This document shows, in pieces, positions 11,002 to 21,254 of a stretch of DNA of 64,000 nucleotides. The notes under the pieces were generated by a model, which was not told where the DNA came from, did not search any database, and worked only from the letters and a program-made list of their open reading frames with translations. The DNA comes from Cyanobium sp. NIES-981 (GTDB lineage Bacteria > Cyanobacteriota > Cyanobacteriia > PCC-6307 > Cyanobiaceae). The DNA is taken from positions 1 through 64,000 of the forward strand of contig CAMDEM010000002.1 in assembly GCA_945896675.1 (NCBI GenBank). The letters are read 5' to 3'. The stretch's first letter is position 1; each line of letters begins with the position of its first letter. The translations under genes and the position numbers were made by a program.

Positions 11002-12258
11002 TCATCCTTCAATCTTTTGTGTTGGAGGTACTTGACCGGGCAGGCCACCCGCCACCAAAACGGCAACGCCTGCGAGCAGGCTGATGCCGAGCCAAAAGGG
11101 GCTGCTGCTGCCGATGGTGTCGTAGGCGAGGCCCGCCACGGGGGGGCCGATGAAGCTGCCGGCGCTTTGCAGGCCCTGCAGGCTGCCCAGGGCGGCCCCT
11201 TGGCCGCTGTCATCGAGGCGCCGGGAGACGAGGCTGCGCAGGCATGGGGTCACCAAGCCGGTGCCGAGGGCCAGGATGGCTACGGCCGAAAATACCACGG
11301 TTTGGGCGTTGGCCTTGGTGGCGAGGGTGACCAGCAGGCAGCCGGTTATCACAAAGCCGAGGCCCGCCAGGGTGAGTCGCCATTCGCCAAAGCGTTTGAC
11401 CAGCGGGCCAATCAGGGCGCCCTGCACCACGGTGGCTACCACCCCCACCACCAAAAAGGCACTGGCGGCCAGGCCGGGTCCCCAATCGAACACCTGTTTG
11501 AAATAGAGCACCAGCACGGCGGTAAAGCCGTTGAAGGCCATAAAGAAGAGGAAAAACGCCAGGCAGAGCCGCCGCACCTGGGGGTTGGAGAACACCTTGG
11601 CCAGTTGGCTCAAGGGCTGGAGTTCCCGCTTGCGGGGCAGGCTGATGCGGGCCTCGATCGGATGGGTTTCGGGCAGGAGCACCAGCACCAGCACCAGGTT
11701 GATCGCGGCGATGCCCGCCGCTACGACCAGGGGCAGGGTCACATTGATGCTGCCGAGCAGGCCGCCCAGGGCTGGCCCCAGGATGAAGCCCAGGCCAAAG
11801 GCCACTCCAATGAGGCCAAAGGCTTTGGCCCGCTTTTCCGGTGGTGAGATATCGGCCAGTACGGCCCCGGCGGTGGCGGCGGTGCCCCCGCTCATGCCAT
11901 CGATTAACCGGGCCGTAAAAAGCAGCGCCAGGGGAATCGTGCTCCCTGCGGCCCAGGGGATCGCTTGCCAGTCGATCGCCACGGTGATCGCAAACAGGCT
12001 CAGGCCCAGCAACGATCCAGCCACACACCAGGTGATCACCGGCTTGCGGCCGTAGCGATCACTGAGGGCGCCAATCAGCGGGGTGAAGGCAAATTGGGCG
12101 ATGGCGTAGCTGCCGGCCAGAAGTCCCAGGGTGCGGCCGTTGCTGGTGAAGCTCGCCAGCAGAAAGGGCAGCAGCGGGAAGACGATGCTCTCCCCGAGCC
12201 GGTCATTGAGCAGGGTGAGAAAGGCGCACAGGTAGGTGGAGGGGCGCGGGGTGCTCAA
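11002..12258 (-). CDS. MFS transporter (TetA/DHA1-like)
   Basis: 12-TM-like protein with ALSDRYGRKPVITWC motif. Its end lies close to the ppk1 start. Confidence 0.85.
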   Translation of the reverse strand: MSTPRPSTYLCAFLTLLNDRLGESIVFPLLPFLLASFTSNGRTLGLLAGSYAIAQFAFTPLIGALSDRYGRKPVITWCVAGSLLGLSLFAITVAIDWQAIPWAAGSTIPLALLFTARLIDGMSGGTAATAGAVLADISPPEKRAKAFGLIGVAFGLGFILGPALGGLLGSINVTLPLVVAAGIAAINLVLVLVLLPETHPIEARISLPRKRELQPLSQLAKVFSNPQVRRLCLAFFLFFMAFNGFTAVLVLYFKQVFDWGPGLAASAFLVVGVVATVVQGALIGPLVKRFGEWRLTLAGLGFVITGCLLVTLATKANAQTVVFSAVAILALGTGLVTPCLRSLVSRRLDDSGQGAALGSLQGLQSAGSFIGPPVAGLAYDTIGSSSPFWLGISLLAGVAVLVAGGLPGQVPPTQKIEG

Positions 12259-12361
12259 GGTGCGCTCACCTGGGGGCCCTTCACGTTATGGGGTGAGGCT
12301 TTCGTAGCCGAGCTGGATGGGAGATCTTCCATGCTGGGGTTTTAGCGGGAGCCATAGGGCC

Positions 12362-12847
12362 ATGGGATCGTCCGAACTCAGCCACCTCAATTCCAAAGGC
12401 GAGGTGCACATGGTTGAGGTGGGTGATCGGCCGGTGACCCAGCGTCAGGCAGTGGCTGAAGGGTTCATCACGATGCAGCCGCAGGTGTTGGCGATGGTGA
12501 TCCAGGGTCAGGCCGCGAAGGGGGATGTGCTCGCCGTGGCTCGGGTGGCGGCGATTCAGGCCGCTAAGCGCACGTGGGAGCTGATACCGCTGTGCCATCC
12601 CATTGCCCTAACGGGCCTTGATGTGGCAATCGCCCCAGGCGATTTCGGTGGGTGTCTGCGGATTGAAGTAACGGCTCGCACCAACGGCACCACGGGGGTG
12701 GAAATGGAGGCTCTCACCGCCGTGCAGGTGGGTCTGCTGACCATCTACGACATGGTGAAGGCTCTGGATCCGGCCATGTCGATGGGCCCGGTGCGCCTGC
12801 TTCGCAAAAGTGGGGGTCGCAACGGTGATTGGCAGAGTGATGGCTGA
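12362..12847 (+). CDS. moaC: Cyclic pyranopterin monophosphate synthase MoaC
   Basis: [70 protein letters not shown]. Confidence 0.96.
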   Translation: MGSSELSHLNSKGEVHMVEVGDRPVTQRQAVAEGFITMQPQVLAMVIQGQAAKGDVLAVARVAAIQAAKRTWELIPLCHPIALTGLDVAIAPGDFGGCLRIEVTARTNGTTGVEMEALTAVQVGLLTIYDMVKALDPAMSMGPVRLLRKSGGRNGDWQSDG

Positions 12848-14078
12848 GCCTTTTGCTGCGGAAGGTTGGCCTCTCGACGAGGCCCGCAGCCGAATCCTGG
12901 CGGCGCTTGAACCTTGCCTTGATCAGGAGGTCGTTCCGCTGGTCAAAGGCTTGGGCCGGGTGAGTGCCGAGCCCTTGGTTTCCCAGGCCGCAGTGCCTGG
13001 ATTTCGTGCTTCGATCATGGATGGCTACGCCATTGCAGGCGATGCAATGCCGACCATCGGTGAGCGTTGGCAGTTGGTTGGTGTGTCCTCCGCGGGGGAA
13101 CCGTTTGCCGGTTCGCTGGGTGCAGGAGAGGCCATTCGGATCATGACCGGGGCCATGGTTCCCGATGGCAGTGGCCGCGTTTTACCCCAGGAGCTCGTCA
13201 CCAGACAGGGTGCGAGAGACATTCACCTGCAGCGCGACTGCGGTGGGAATCCGTGGATTCGCCAGCCCACGGAGGAAGCAGCCCCTGGGCAGGTGCTCTT
13301 GCCTGCAGGTCAGCGGCTGGGCCCCGCTGATTTAGGCCGGTTGGCAAGCTGCGGGGTGGAATCGCTTGCGGTTACCCCGCAACCTCGGATTGGCTTGCTG
13401 ATCACTGGTGATGAATTGCTTCCCGCTGGGGCCGAGAGGGCAGCTGGGCAGATCTGGGAGAGCAACAGTGCACTTCTCGAAGCCTTACTACAGCGCCTGG
13501 GTTATGCAGTTACTTCCAAGCGCGTGGTGGGCGATCAACCTGAACCGTTGCGCCTGGCCTTGCTGGACTTGGCCCAGGGCTGTGATGTGGTGGTGAGCAC
13601 GGGCGGCGTGTCGGCCGGCGACAGCGACTGGATCCGCGGACTCGTGGCGGAGCTGGGTGAGGTGTGTTTCTGGAAACTGTTTCTCAAGCCAGGGCGACCC
13701 TTTGCCTGGGGCCGGATTGGGAGAACACCATTTTTTGGTCTGCCAGGAAACCCAGTGGCGGCAGCGATCACGGCGTTGCAGCTGCTGTGGCCCGCCTTGC
13801 AACACCTGGAGGGAGCAGAGCCCCAGCTCTTGCCGCGCCTGCGGGTGGCCTTGGAGAACGATCTCAAGCGGGGGGCTGGTCGCCCTGAATTGGCTCGGGC
13901 CGAGCTGGTGGTTGCCCCCGAGGGCCAGCTGTTGGCTCGTGTGAGCGGCTCCCAGGCGTCCTCACGAATTGGATCACTTCAAGGCGCCGACCTGCTGTTG
14001 GAGATTCCGGCCGCGATGGGTTGTGTGGAAGCTGGAACCGAATTGTGGGCCCAGGTGTTGCGACTGCCCATTTTCTAA
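12840..14078 (+). CDS. moeA: Molybdopterin molybdenumtransferase MoeA
   Basis: [50 protein letters not shown]. Overlaps the moaC 3' end by 8 bp. Confidence 0.95.
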   Translation: MAEPFAAEGWPLDEARSRILAALEPCLDQEVVPLVKGLGRVSAEPLVSQAAVPGFRASIMDGYAIAGDAMPTIGERWQLVGVSSAGEPFAGSLGAGEAIRIMTGAMVPDGSGRVLPQELVTRQGARDIHLQRDCGGNPWIRQPTEEAAPGQVLLPAGQRLGPADLGRLASCGVESLAVTPQPRIGLLITGDELLPAGAERAAGQIWESNSALLEALLQRLGYAVTSKRVVGDQPEPLRLALLDLAQGCDVVVSTGGVSAGDSDWIRGLVAELGEVCFWKLFLKPGRPFAWGRIGRTPFFGLPGNPVAAAITALQLLWPALQHLEGAEPQLLPRLRVALENDLKRGAGRPELARAELVVAPEGQLLARVSGSQASSRIGSLQGADLLLEIPAAMGCVEAGTELWAQVLRLPIF

Positions 14079-14085
14079 GCAACCC

Positions 14086-14562
14086 TCACCACGGGGTATT
14101 TCCTTCGATCCAGGTTCCAACGCCTCCACACCACTCCCGTTTCCAGAACGGGGCGTTGTGCTTGAGGGCTTCGAGGAGTTCTTGGCAGCATCGTTGGGCG
14201 GGCCCGCGGCGATCTGCCGCGACGGCCACCAGCACAATGGCTTCACCTGGGGCAATCAGGCCCACCCGGTGGTGCACCACCACGGCCCGAACGGCGTGGG
14301 ACTCCGCGCTGGAGATAGCCAATTGTTCGAGATGGGCTTTGGTCATCCCGGGGTAATGCTCCAGTTCCAGGTGCTCCAACGCCTTCCCGTGGGCGTTGGT
14401 GCCGCGGACGCGACCCACAAAGGTGCATTCAGCCGCTGGCAGGGTGCCGTACTGCAACGCCAGGTGTTGTTGCCACCGTTCAAGCGCGATCAGGGGCCTT
14501 AGGGATTCCGTCTCCAGCACGACCTGGATCCATGCCCCAGGTTTGGCGATGGCCCCTGTCAT
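14086..14562 (-). CDS. moaE: Molybdopterin synthase catalytic subunit MoaE
   Basis: CTFVGRVRGTNAHGKALEHLELEHYPGMTKAHLEQL; AVVVHHRVGLIAPGEAIVLVAVAADRRG. Confidence 0.93.
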   Translation of the reverse strand: MTGAIAKPGAWIQVVLETESLRPLIALERWQQHLALQYGTLPAAECTFVGRVRGTNAHGKALEHLELEHYPGMTKAHLEQLAISSAESHAVRAVVVHHRVGLIAPGEAIVLVAVAADRRGPAQRCCQELLEALKHNAPFWKREWCGGVGTWIEGNTPW

Positions 14563-14825
14563 CCGCCACTGATCGGGGGCATGAAGGCCACCTCGTCACC
14601 CCGGTGTAGGGGCTGATTGGCGGCTGCAAAGTGTTGGTTGACTGCAATGCGGATGCTGCTTGGCATCGGGCCTTGGCCCAAACCTAAGGAGCTCCAAAGA
14701 TCGGCCGGTGTGCTGCTCGAATCGCAGGGAATAGGCCAGATCCGCTCACTCCAGCCGGCTTGCTCCCGCAGGGAAGCAAACAGCCGCACGGTTAGGCCCT
14801 CTGATAAATCCTCGGAGTTTCCCAT
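14559..14825 (-). CDS. moaD: Molybdopterin synthase sulfur carrier subunit MoaD
   Basis: LTVRLFASLREQAGW..., AVNQHFAAANQPLHRGDEVAFMPPISGG with C-terminal GG. 4-bp overlap with moaE. Confidence 0.9.
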   Translation of the reverse strand: MGNSEDLSEGLTVRLFASLREQAGWSERIWPIPCDSSSTPADLWSSLGLGQGPMPSSIRIAVNQHFAAANQPLHRGDEVAFMPPISGG

Positions 14826-14881
14826 CAGGATTGGATTGCCGCTTAGGCCCGTTCCACAATGGTTACAGCTGAGCTGGCCGC

Positions 14882-15379
14882 GTGGGTCTAGGAATTGCCC
14901 TGTTGACGGTATCCGATACCCGCACCCTTGAGGACGACCATTCCGGGGCGGCCCTGCAGTTGCGATTAGAGGCCGCTGGACACCACCTGGTGGCACGCAC
15001 GCTGGTGCCCGATGATCGCTATTGCATCCGGGCCGCAGTGAGCACCTGGATTGCCGATCCTGTGGTACGGGTTGTGATCAGTTCAGGGGGGACGGGTTTG
15101 ACAGGCCGTGATGGAACTCCCGAAGCGATCGCCCCGTTACTTGACAAGACCATTGAGGGCTTTGGGGAGCTCTTTCGGGTGCTTTCGTTTGAAACGATTG
15201 GTACCAGCTCTCTCCAAAGTCGTGCCCTGGCTGGCGTGGCGAATGGAACGGTGATTTTTGTATTGCCGGGATCGCTAGATGCTGTCGAAACGGCTTGGGA
15301 TCGGCTGATTTGCGCCCAGCTTGATGAGCACACCAAGCCTTGCAATTTGGTACAGTTGCTCCCGCGCCTGAGGGAATGA
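14882..15379 (+). CDS. moaB: Molybdenum cofactor biosynthesis protein B (MoaB/Mog family)
   Basis: [58 protein letters not shown] start. Confidence 0.92.
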   Translation: MGLGIALLTVSDTRTLEDDHSGAALQLRLEAAGHHLVARTLVPDDRYCIRAAVSTWIADPVVRVVISSGGTGLTGRDGTPEAIAPLLDKTIEGFGELFRVLSFETIGTSSLQSRALAGVANGTVIFVLPGSLDAVETAWDRLICAQLDEHTKPCNLVQLLPRLRE

Positions 15380-15441
15380 TGAAGGCGTGGATTCCGGGCT
15401 CCCTTCCCTATCCCTATCACTGGCTGTAAGAACCAAGTTCG

Positions 15442-16194
15442 ATGACTTTTTTGGTGCTAGCAGCATTAGGTCTGGTCGCATTTTTGTATGCCTCCGTTGG
15501 CCATGCAGGGGCATCTGGTTATCTTGCTGTTCTGGCGCTGGCTGGGTTTTCGGGATCAGTCATTAAGCCTATTGCTTTGATTTTGAACGTGGCCGTTGCT
15601 TCGGTTGGCGCTTGGCAGTTCATTCGGGCAGGCTATCTTCGCTGGCGCACATTTTGGCCGCTTGTTTTTCTCTCTGTGCCCGCTGCCTATCTCGGTGGCT
15701 CTTTGATGCTTCCAACGCCTTGGTTTAATCGACTTGTTGGTCTTGTCCTGGTTGTTTCCAGCATCCGCCTTTTGAAGGATCCCCATGATGCCCAGTCTTT
15801 GCGTGAACCCAATATCTCTGTCTTGCTGTTGACGGGAGGCGGGTTAGGTCTGCTGGCCGGCCTCACTGGTACCGGTGGCGGTGTCTTTCTGACTCCTCTG
15901 CTGTTGTTTCGCAGATGGTGCACGACCAAGCAAGCTGCTGCCTGTTCGGTGGTGTTCATTCTGCTTAATTCTTTGGCTGGGCTGGCTGGCTATGTCATTG
16001 CCCGAGGCGGTCTACTGGCGGGTGCATTGGGTCCCCTTGGGCCGATGATGGCACTCACCGTGCCAGTGGTTTTTGCTGCAGGTGCCTTGGGTGCCCGCTT
16101 TGGCAGCCACCATTGGCCGGGGGCGCTACTAAGGCGCCTGTTGGCGATTGTTCTTTTACTTGCAGCAACGAAGTTGCTTGCTCTGCGCATTTAG
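15442..16194 (+). CDS. TauE/SafE-family (sulfite exporter-like) membrane protein
   Basis: Multi-[45 protein letters not shown]. Confidence 0.85.
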   Translation: MTFLVLAALGLVAFLYASVGHAGASGYLAVLALAGFSGSVIKPIALILNVAVASVGAWQFIRAGYLRWRTFWPLVFLSVPAAYLGGSLMLPTPWFNRLVGLVLVVSSIRLLKDPHDAQSLREPNISVLLLTGGGLGLLAGLTGTGGGVFLTPLLLFRRWCTTKQAAACSVVFILLNSLAGLAGYVIARGGLLAGALGPLGPMMALTVPVVFAAGALGARFGSHHWPGALLRRLLAIVLLLAATKLLALRI

Positions 16195-16215
16195 TGGGGC
16201 ACTACGAGTGGATTG

Positions 16216-17256
16216 CTAACCGCCTAAATAGGCCATCTCTGCAGGGGATCGAACGGCAGCATTCGAATGGGCTTGTCCCCTCTCTTCGCTATAGCGATCA
16301 TGGCGCTTGAGCCACAGCTCGGAGATGGCCTGCCGCAATGCAAAGTGATTGGGATCCTGGTTTAGGTAGGGCTTGAGATCGGTGCCCTCGGCGGCAAACA
16401 GGCAGCGATAGGCCATGCCATCGGCGGTGACGCGCAGGCGATTGCAGTCGCCGCAGAACGGCTCGGTTATCGAAGCCACCACGGCTAGGTGGCCCATCCC
16501 ATCGCGGTAGCGCCAGCGGCTGGCGGTGCTGTGGCTGGTGCGCCCCAAAGGTTCGAGGGGCCATTGCTGGCTAATCCTTGCAACCATTTCTGCGGCAGGC
16601 ACCACATCGTTTGGAGTCCAGCCATTGCGGGTGCCCACATCCATGGCCTCAATCAGGCGGAGTTCCAACCCTTTGCTACGAGCAAGGGCCGCTAGGGGAA
16701 CCAGCTGATCGTCGTTCCGACCCCGTTGCATCACCGCATTGAGCTTGAGGGAGCCAGCTTTTGGATCAAACCCCGCTTTCACGGCATGGTCGATGGCGGA
16801 GAGCACCCGCTCCAGGACCACCGTTCCCTGGGCTGCGGATTGACCGCCCATGCGTGCGACGCTGGCGCCATCGGTGCCATCCAGGCTGAGGGTGAGCCTG
16901 TCCAGGCCCGCTTGGCGCAGCCGCAGGGCCCGCTCGGCCGTGAGCAAAACACCGTTGCTGGTGAGGGCAATCTCTGAAAGGCCCCCGTTGCGCAAGGGCT
17001 GCAGCGCCGCAAGCAAGCCTTCCAGGCCGGGATGGAGTAGGGGTTCACCGCCGGTGAGGCGCAGGCTGGTGGCGCCAAGGCTGAGGGCCGCTGAAACGAT
17101 GGCCAGTCTTTCGGCCTGATTCAGCAGACCCGCTGGCTCCTGGGTGTCTGGCACGCAGTAAGGGCAGGCCAAGTTGCAGCGCGCCGTGAGGGAGAGTCGC
17201 AGAACGCCCAGGGGCCGCGCCAGTTGATCCCTAACCGGACTTTGCCTCTCGCCCAT
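16216..17256 (-). CDS. moaA: GTP 3',8-cyclase MoaA (radical SAM)
   Basis: LRLSLTARCNLACPYCVPD; SLRLTGGEPLLHPGLEGL; FCGDCNRLRVTADGMAYRCLF. Confidence 0.96.
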   Translation of the reverse strand: MGERQSPVRDQLARPLGVLRLSLTARCNLACPYCVPDTQEPAGLLNQAERLAIVSAALSLGATSLRLTGGEPLLHPGLEGLLAALQPLRNGGLSEIALTSNGVLLTAERALRLRQAGLDRLTLSLDGTDGASVARMGGQSAAQGTVVLERVLSAIDHAVKAGFDPKAGSLKLNAVMQRGRNDDQLVPLAALARSKGLELRLIEAMDVGTRNGWTPNDVVPAAEMVARISQQWPLEPLGRTSHSTASRWRYRDGMGHLAVVASITEPFCGDCNRLRVTADGMAYRCLFAAEGTDLKPYLNQDPNHFALRQAISELWLKRHDRYSEERGQAHSNAAVRSPAEMAYLGG

Positions 17257-17265
17257 GGGTCCAGG

Positions 17266-18024
17266 TTATGGCGTGAGGGCCTGGAGTTCGGCTGGGGAAT
17301 TGATGTTGAGGAGCTGGTCGGTGGGTAGGGGCACGCTCCGATAGGGCACCGCGGCCAACCATCCCTTCAGGCTTCTATTGCCCGCGCGAAGGGATTGGCA
17401 AAGCGTTTGGTGCAGATGGGCCGATGGGGGGTAGAGGCCAAGCAGGGGCTGGAGTTGGCTGCCATCGCTCGCCAAGGTGATCGTTTGGGGCTCGGCTGCG
17501 GCCTCAGCAAGCAGCGTCTCTAGGCCCGTGGGCTCCAGGTTCGGTAGATCCACCGGAGCGACGAACAGATAGTCGTCTGGGTGGGCAGCCATTAAGCGCT
17601 CTAAGGCAAGGAGTGGGCCCCCCCGGGGTGCGGGTTCGGCTAGAAGCTGCACACTCCAGCCGTGGATCAGGCCCCAGGCTTCCGCGAGCTGCAGGTGATC
17701 TGGATGGCCGCTGATCAGGGTGATCGGAGCACCCACCGTGGCGAGGAGGTCCAGGGTGCGCTCCAGCCAGCGCTGCCCTGCGGGGTTTGTGAGAAGAGCT
17801 TTGTCGCAGCCCATGCGCCTGCTTTGGCCGCCGCTCAGCAGGCAGCAGCGCAAGGGTCCTAGTAATCCGTTCTTGGTGGTCAATGGGGTTCTGTTTGGCA
17901 ATCGGGTTTGGCCTGGATCGAACCGAACTCCCTCAGCCTGATCTGCCTGCAGTTCCTGTAGCGACGGCTGCCGGCCAAGTCCACAGCCCTCCGTAAGGTC
18001 CCGCCGATCTCTTGATGGCTCCAT
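17266..18024 (-). CDS. mobA: Molybdenum cofactor guanylyltransferase MobA
   Basis: [36 protein letters not shown]. Start uncertain; an internal TTG near 17886 would avoid overlap with divergent cynS. Confidence 0.85.
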   Translation of the reverse strand: MEPSRDRRDLTEGCGLGRQPSLQELQADQAEGVRFDPGQTRLPNRTPLTTKNGLLGPLRCCLLSGGQSRRMGCDKALLTNPAGQRWLERTLDLLATVGAPITLISGHPDHLQLAEAWGLIHGWSVQLLAEPAPRGGPLLALERLMAAHPDDYLFVAPVDLPNLEPTGLETLLAEAAAEPQTITLASDGSQLQPLLGLYPPSAHLHQTLCQSLRAGNRSLKGWLAAVPYRSVPLPTDQLLNINSPAELQALTP

Positions 18025-18478
18025 GGCGCTGCCTCCCCACACCACCACCCTGCTCGACGCCAAGCGCCACAGCGGACTCAGCTTCTCTGACCTTGCCGCC
18101 CGGCTGGGCCAGGACGAGGTGTGGGTTGCCAGCTTGCTCTATGGCCAGGCCACGGCCTCGACTGACCAGGCCCATGCGCTGCTCGAGGCCCTCCAGATCG
18201 CCGAGCCGGAGCGGCCTGCCCTGCTGGCTGCCCTCACCATCTTTCCCGTGAAGGGAGCCCTCGATCCGGTGATCCCCACGGATCCGCTGCTTTACCGCTT
18301 TTACGAGATCCTGCAGGTTTATGGCCTGCCGCTCAAGGACGTGATCCAGGAGCAGTTCGGCGATGGCATCATGTCGGCGATCGACTTCAGCCTGACGGTG
18401 GCCAAACAGGAGGACCCGAAGGGCGATCGGGTGGTGGTGACCATGAACGGCAAGTTTTTGCCCTACCGCAAGTGGTGA
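18023..18478 (+). CDS. cynS: Cyanate hydratase (cyanase)
   Basis: [65 protein letters not shown], the classic CynS C-terminus. Confidence 0.97.
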   Translation: MALPPHTTTLLDAKRHSGLSFSDLAARLGQDEVWVASLLYGQATASTDQAHALLEALQIAEPERPALLAALTIFPVKGALDPVIPTDPLLYRFYEILQVYGLPLKDVIQEQFGDGIMSAIDFSLTVAKQEDPKGDRVVVTMNGKFLPYRKW

Positions 18479-18484
18479 AGGGGC

Positions 18485-18985
18485 TCAGGTTTCTGGTTCC
18501 AACAGTCCAAACTCAGCCAGGGCCCGCGGCAGGTTGCGGTGCTCGTGGCCCGGATGGCTGAGCTTCACCAGGGCGAAGCGCTGCAATTCGTCCAGTTCCG
18601 CCCAGCCGCCGGTGGCCATCTCCAGGCCCAACTGGGCGCAGGAGGCAGTCAGCTCCTCAGGCACCCGCACGCCTTGCTGCCACGTTTCCCCGCTGGCTCG
18701 GGGTAGTTCCTTGGCTTTGCCAGCGCTGAGGGAGGTGGTGCGTTCCAGTAGCTGCTGGCGCAACGCCTCGATGGCTGCGGGGTCGTCGGGCCAGGACAGC
18801 AGGCCGCTGCGCTCGCTGTCGCCCAGCTCGCTCCAGTGCTGCAGCTTCAGTTTCACGCCGGCCAGATCGAGCTTGCGCCGCACGGCCATCGGAATGCAGC
18901 GCAGGTCGGCGGTGAAGTCGGCCTCGAAGTGGAAGCAGGTGCTAGCCAGGGGAGAGTTCAGGGGAGGTGACGCCACTGGCACCAT
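18485..18985 (-). CDS. narM: Nitrate reductase-associated protein NarM
   Basis: FHFEADFTADLRCIPMAVRRKLDLAGVKLKLQHWSELGDSER matches the cyanobacterial NarM family; divergent from narB. Start at 18985 or 19015. Confidence 0.88.
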   Translation of the reverse strand: MVPVASPPLNSPLASTCFHFEADFTADLRCIPMAVRRKLDLAGVKLKLQHWSELGDSERSGLLSWPDDPAAIEALRQQLLERTTSLSAGKAKELPRASGETWQQGVRVPEELTASCAQLGLEMATGGWAELDELQRFALVKLSHPGHEHRNLPRALAEFGLLEPET

Positions 18986-19044
18986 TTCAGCTGAAGTAGC
19001 AACGGCCACAAGCACCGGGTGCCCTGGCTTGATCCAATGGCGCT

Positions 19045-21171
19045 ATGGCCCATGACCCCGCCCGCCCGGCCGCCCAGGCCCAATGCCCCTACTGCGGAGT
19101 GGGCTGTGGCTTGGAGCTGAAGCAGCCCCTAGAGCCAGGGGGCCATTGGATTGCCAGGGGTGATCGCCACCATCCGTCCTCCCTTGGACAGGTCTGTGTC
19201 AAAGGTGCCACGGTGGGTCAAACCCTGGACCACAACCGCCTCACAACGCCCCTCTGGCGTTCAAGCACCGATCAAGCCTTTGAGCCCATTAGTTGGGAGC
19301 GGGCTTTCTCAATTTTGGTGGAGCGGATTCAGGCAACGCTGGCCTCAAAGGGTCCCCAGGCGTTGGCAATTTACGGCTCGGGTCAATTCTTGTCTGAGGA
19401 TTATTACGTTGCCAACAAGTTGCTGAAAGGTGCTCTTGGCAGCAATAATTTTGATGCGAACTCCAGGCTTTGCATGAGTTCGGCGGTGTCCGGCTACGCC
19501 AGGAGCTTGGGCTCAGATGGTCCGCCCTGCTGCTACGACGACCTCGATCTAGCCGACCTTGTTGTTTTGATCGGAACTAACACCGCGGAATGCCACCCGG
19601 TGTTATTTCAGCGCCTGTTGAAGCGCAAGCGCAAACAAGGAGATGCCCTTCGCCTAGTGGTTGTCGACCCGCGGGCCACGGCAACTAGTGATGCGGCCGA
19701 TCTGCATCTTGCGATTCATCCCGGCACCGACCTCGCCCTTCTCTGTGGTGTGGGCCATTTGCTGTTGAGCTATGGCGGGATTGACCAAGCTTTTGTGGAC
19801 GCCCATACCGAGGGCTTTGCCGAACTCAGGGCCCTTTGGCGTGAATGGACACCGCAACGGGTCAGTGCCCTGTGCGGGATCACAACAGAGCAGCTGGTTC
19901 AACTTGCCGATTGGTGGATGGCCAGTGCCCAGGTGCTCAGCCTCTGGTCCATGGGTGTCAACCAAAGCCGGGAGGGAACGGCCACGGTTTCTGGAATCAT
20001 CAACCTGCACCTCGCTAGCGGTCAGATTGGCCGTGCCGGCGCCGGTCCTTTTTCCCTAACGGGTCAACCCAATGCCATGGGTGGTCGCGAGGTGGGGGGT
20101 CTGTCCCAGCTGTTGCCTGGCTATCGCGCGGTGGCCAACCCCGAGCATCGGGCCGCCGTTGAACAGCACTGGGGCTTCCCAACCGGATCGATCAGTGACA
20201 CCCCTGGTTTGTCCGTGGGTCAGCAGATCGATGCCATGGAACGGGGCGATTTGGATCTCTGGTGGGTGGCTGCCACCAATCCCCTGGTGAGCATGCCGTC
20301 GCTGGATCGGGTGCGAGCTGCGGCAGCCCGTTGCCCTCTTGTCGTGTTGACGGAGGCCTATGCCGGCACCGAAACGGAATCGGTGGCCCATTTGCTGTTG
20401 CCGGCCGCCCAATGGAGCGAGAAGCAGGGGGTGATGGTGAACTCGGAGCGGCGGGTCACCCTGTGCCAGGCCTTTCGTGAGCCCCCTGGAGAAGCCCGGG
20501 CCGATTGGGCCATTTTTGCGGAACTTGGGCGCAGGCTTGGCTTTGAGGAGCAGTTTGGCTATGGATCGTCCGCAGAGGTGTATGCCGAATTCGCCGGCCT
20601 CACCGGCGGCAGGGTTTGTGATGTCAGTGGCTTAAGCCATCAGTTGCTTCAAAGCGATGGGCCCCAGCAATGGCCGTTCCCAGCAGGTACTGAAGCTGGG
20701 GGTGGGGTGGCACGGCTCTACACAGACCATGCGTTCCCAACGGCGACAGGCCGTGCTCGTTTGCTTGCCGAAGCACCGCTTGGTTTGGCAGAGCCACCCT
20801 GTGAGCTGTATCCCCTTGTTCTGACGGTGGGGCGCTATCTGGGGCATTGGCACACAATGACCCGCACGGCCCACGTGAAGCGTTTGGTTAAGCAGCATCC
20901 CGAGGCCTTGCTTGAGGTTCACCCCTTGGATGCACGCCGGCACGGCCTTCAGGATGGCCAATGGGCTGAAGTGCGCTCGCGCCGGGCCAGCATTAAGGCC
21001 AGGGTCTTGGAAACCGAGCGGATTCGTGAGGGCACGGTGTTCCTTCCCATGCATTGGGGAGCAAGCCAGGCCACACCGTGCGAAGCCAACAGACTCATGC
21101 ACGAAGAGGCTTGCGTGCATTCTAAGCAGCCTGAATTGAAAGCTAGTGCGGTCACAATTCTGCCAGCTTGA
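19045..21171 (+). CDS. narB: Ferredoxin-nitrate reductase NarB (molybdopterin oxidoreductase)
   Basis: CPYCGVGCGLELK; NANSRLCMSSAVSGY; FSLTGQPNAMGGREVGGL; C-terminal molydopterin dinucleotide-binding domain. Confidence 0.96.
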   Translation: MAHDPARPAAQAQCPYCGVGCGLELKQPLEPGGHWIARGDRHHPSSLGQVCVKGATVGQTLDHNRLTTPLWRSSTDQAFEPISWERAFSILVERIQATLASKGPQALAIYGSGQFLSEDYYVANKLLKGALGSNNFDANSRLCMSSAVSGYARSLGSDGPPCCYDDLDLADLVVLIGTNTAECHPVLFQRLLKRKRKQGDALRLVVVDPRATATSDAADLHLAIHPGTDLALLCGVGHLLLSYGGIDQAFVDAHTEGFAELRALWREWTPQRVSALCGITTEQLVQLADWWMASAQVLSLWSMGVNQSREGTATVSGIINLHLASGQIGRAGAGPFSLTGQPNAMGGREVGGLSQLLPGYRAVANPEHRAAVEQHWGFPTGSISDTPGLSVGQQIDAMERGDLDLWWVAATNPLVSMPSLDRVRAAAARCPLVVLTEAYAGTETESVAHLLLPAAQWSEKQGVMVNSERRVTLCQAFREPPGEARADWAIFAELGRRLGFEEQFGYGSSAEVYAEFAGLTGGRVCDVSGLSHQLLQSDGPQQWPFPAGTEAGGGVARLYTDHAFPTATGRARLLAEAPLGLAEPPCELYPLVLTVGRYLGHWHTMTRTAHVKRLVKQHPEALLEVHPLDARRHGLQDGQWAEVRSRRASIKARVLETERIREGTVFLPMHWGASQATPCEANRLMHEEACVHSKQPELKASAVTILPA

Positions 21172-21254
21172 TTCATGCTACGCAAGCCGAAATCAATCGC
21201 TAGCTCTTCTCCTGAAAATCAAAATTATTACTCAGCAAGTGATAGATAGAGGTC

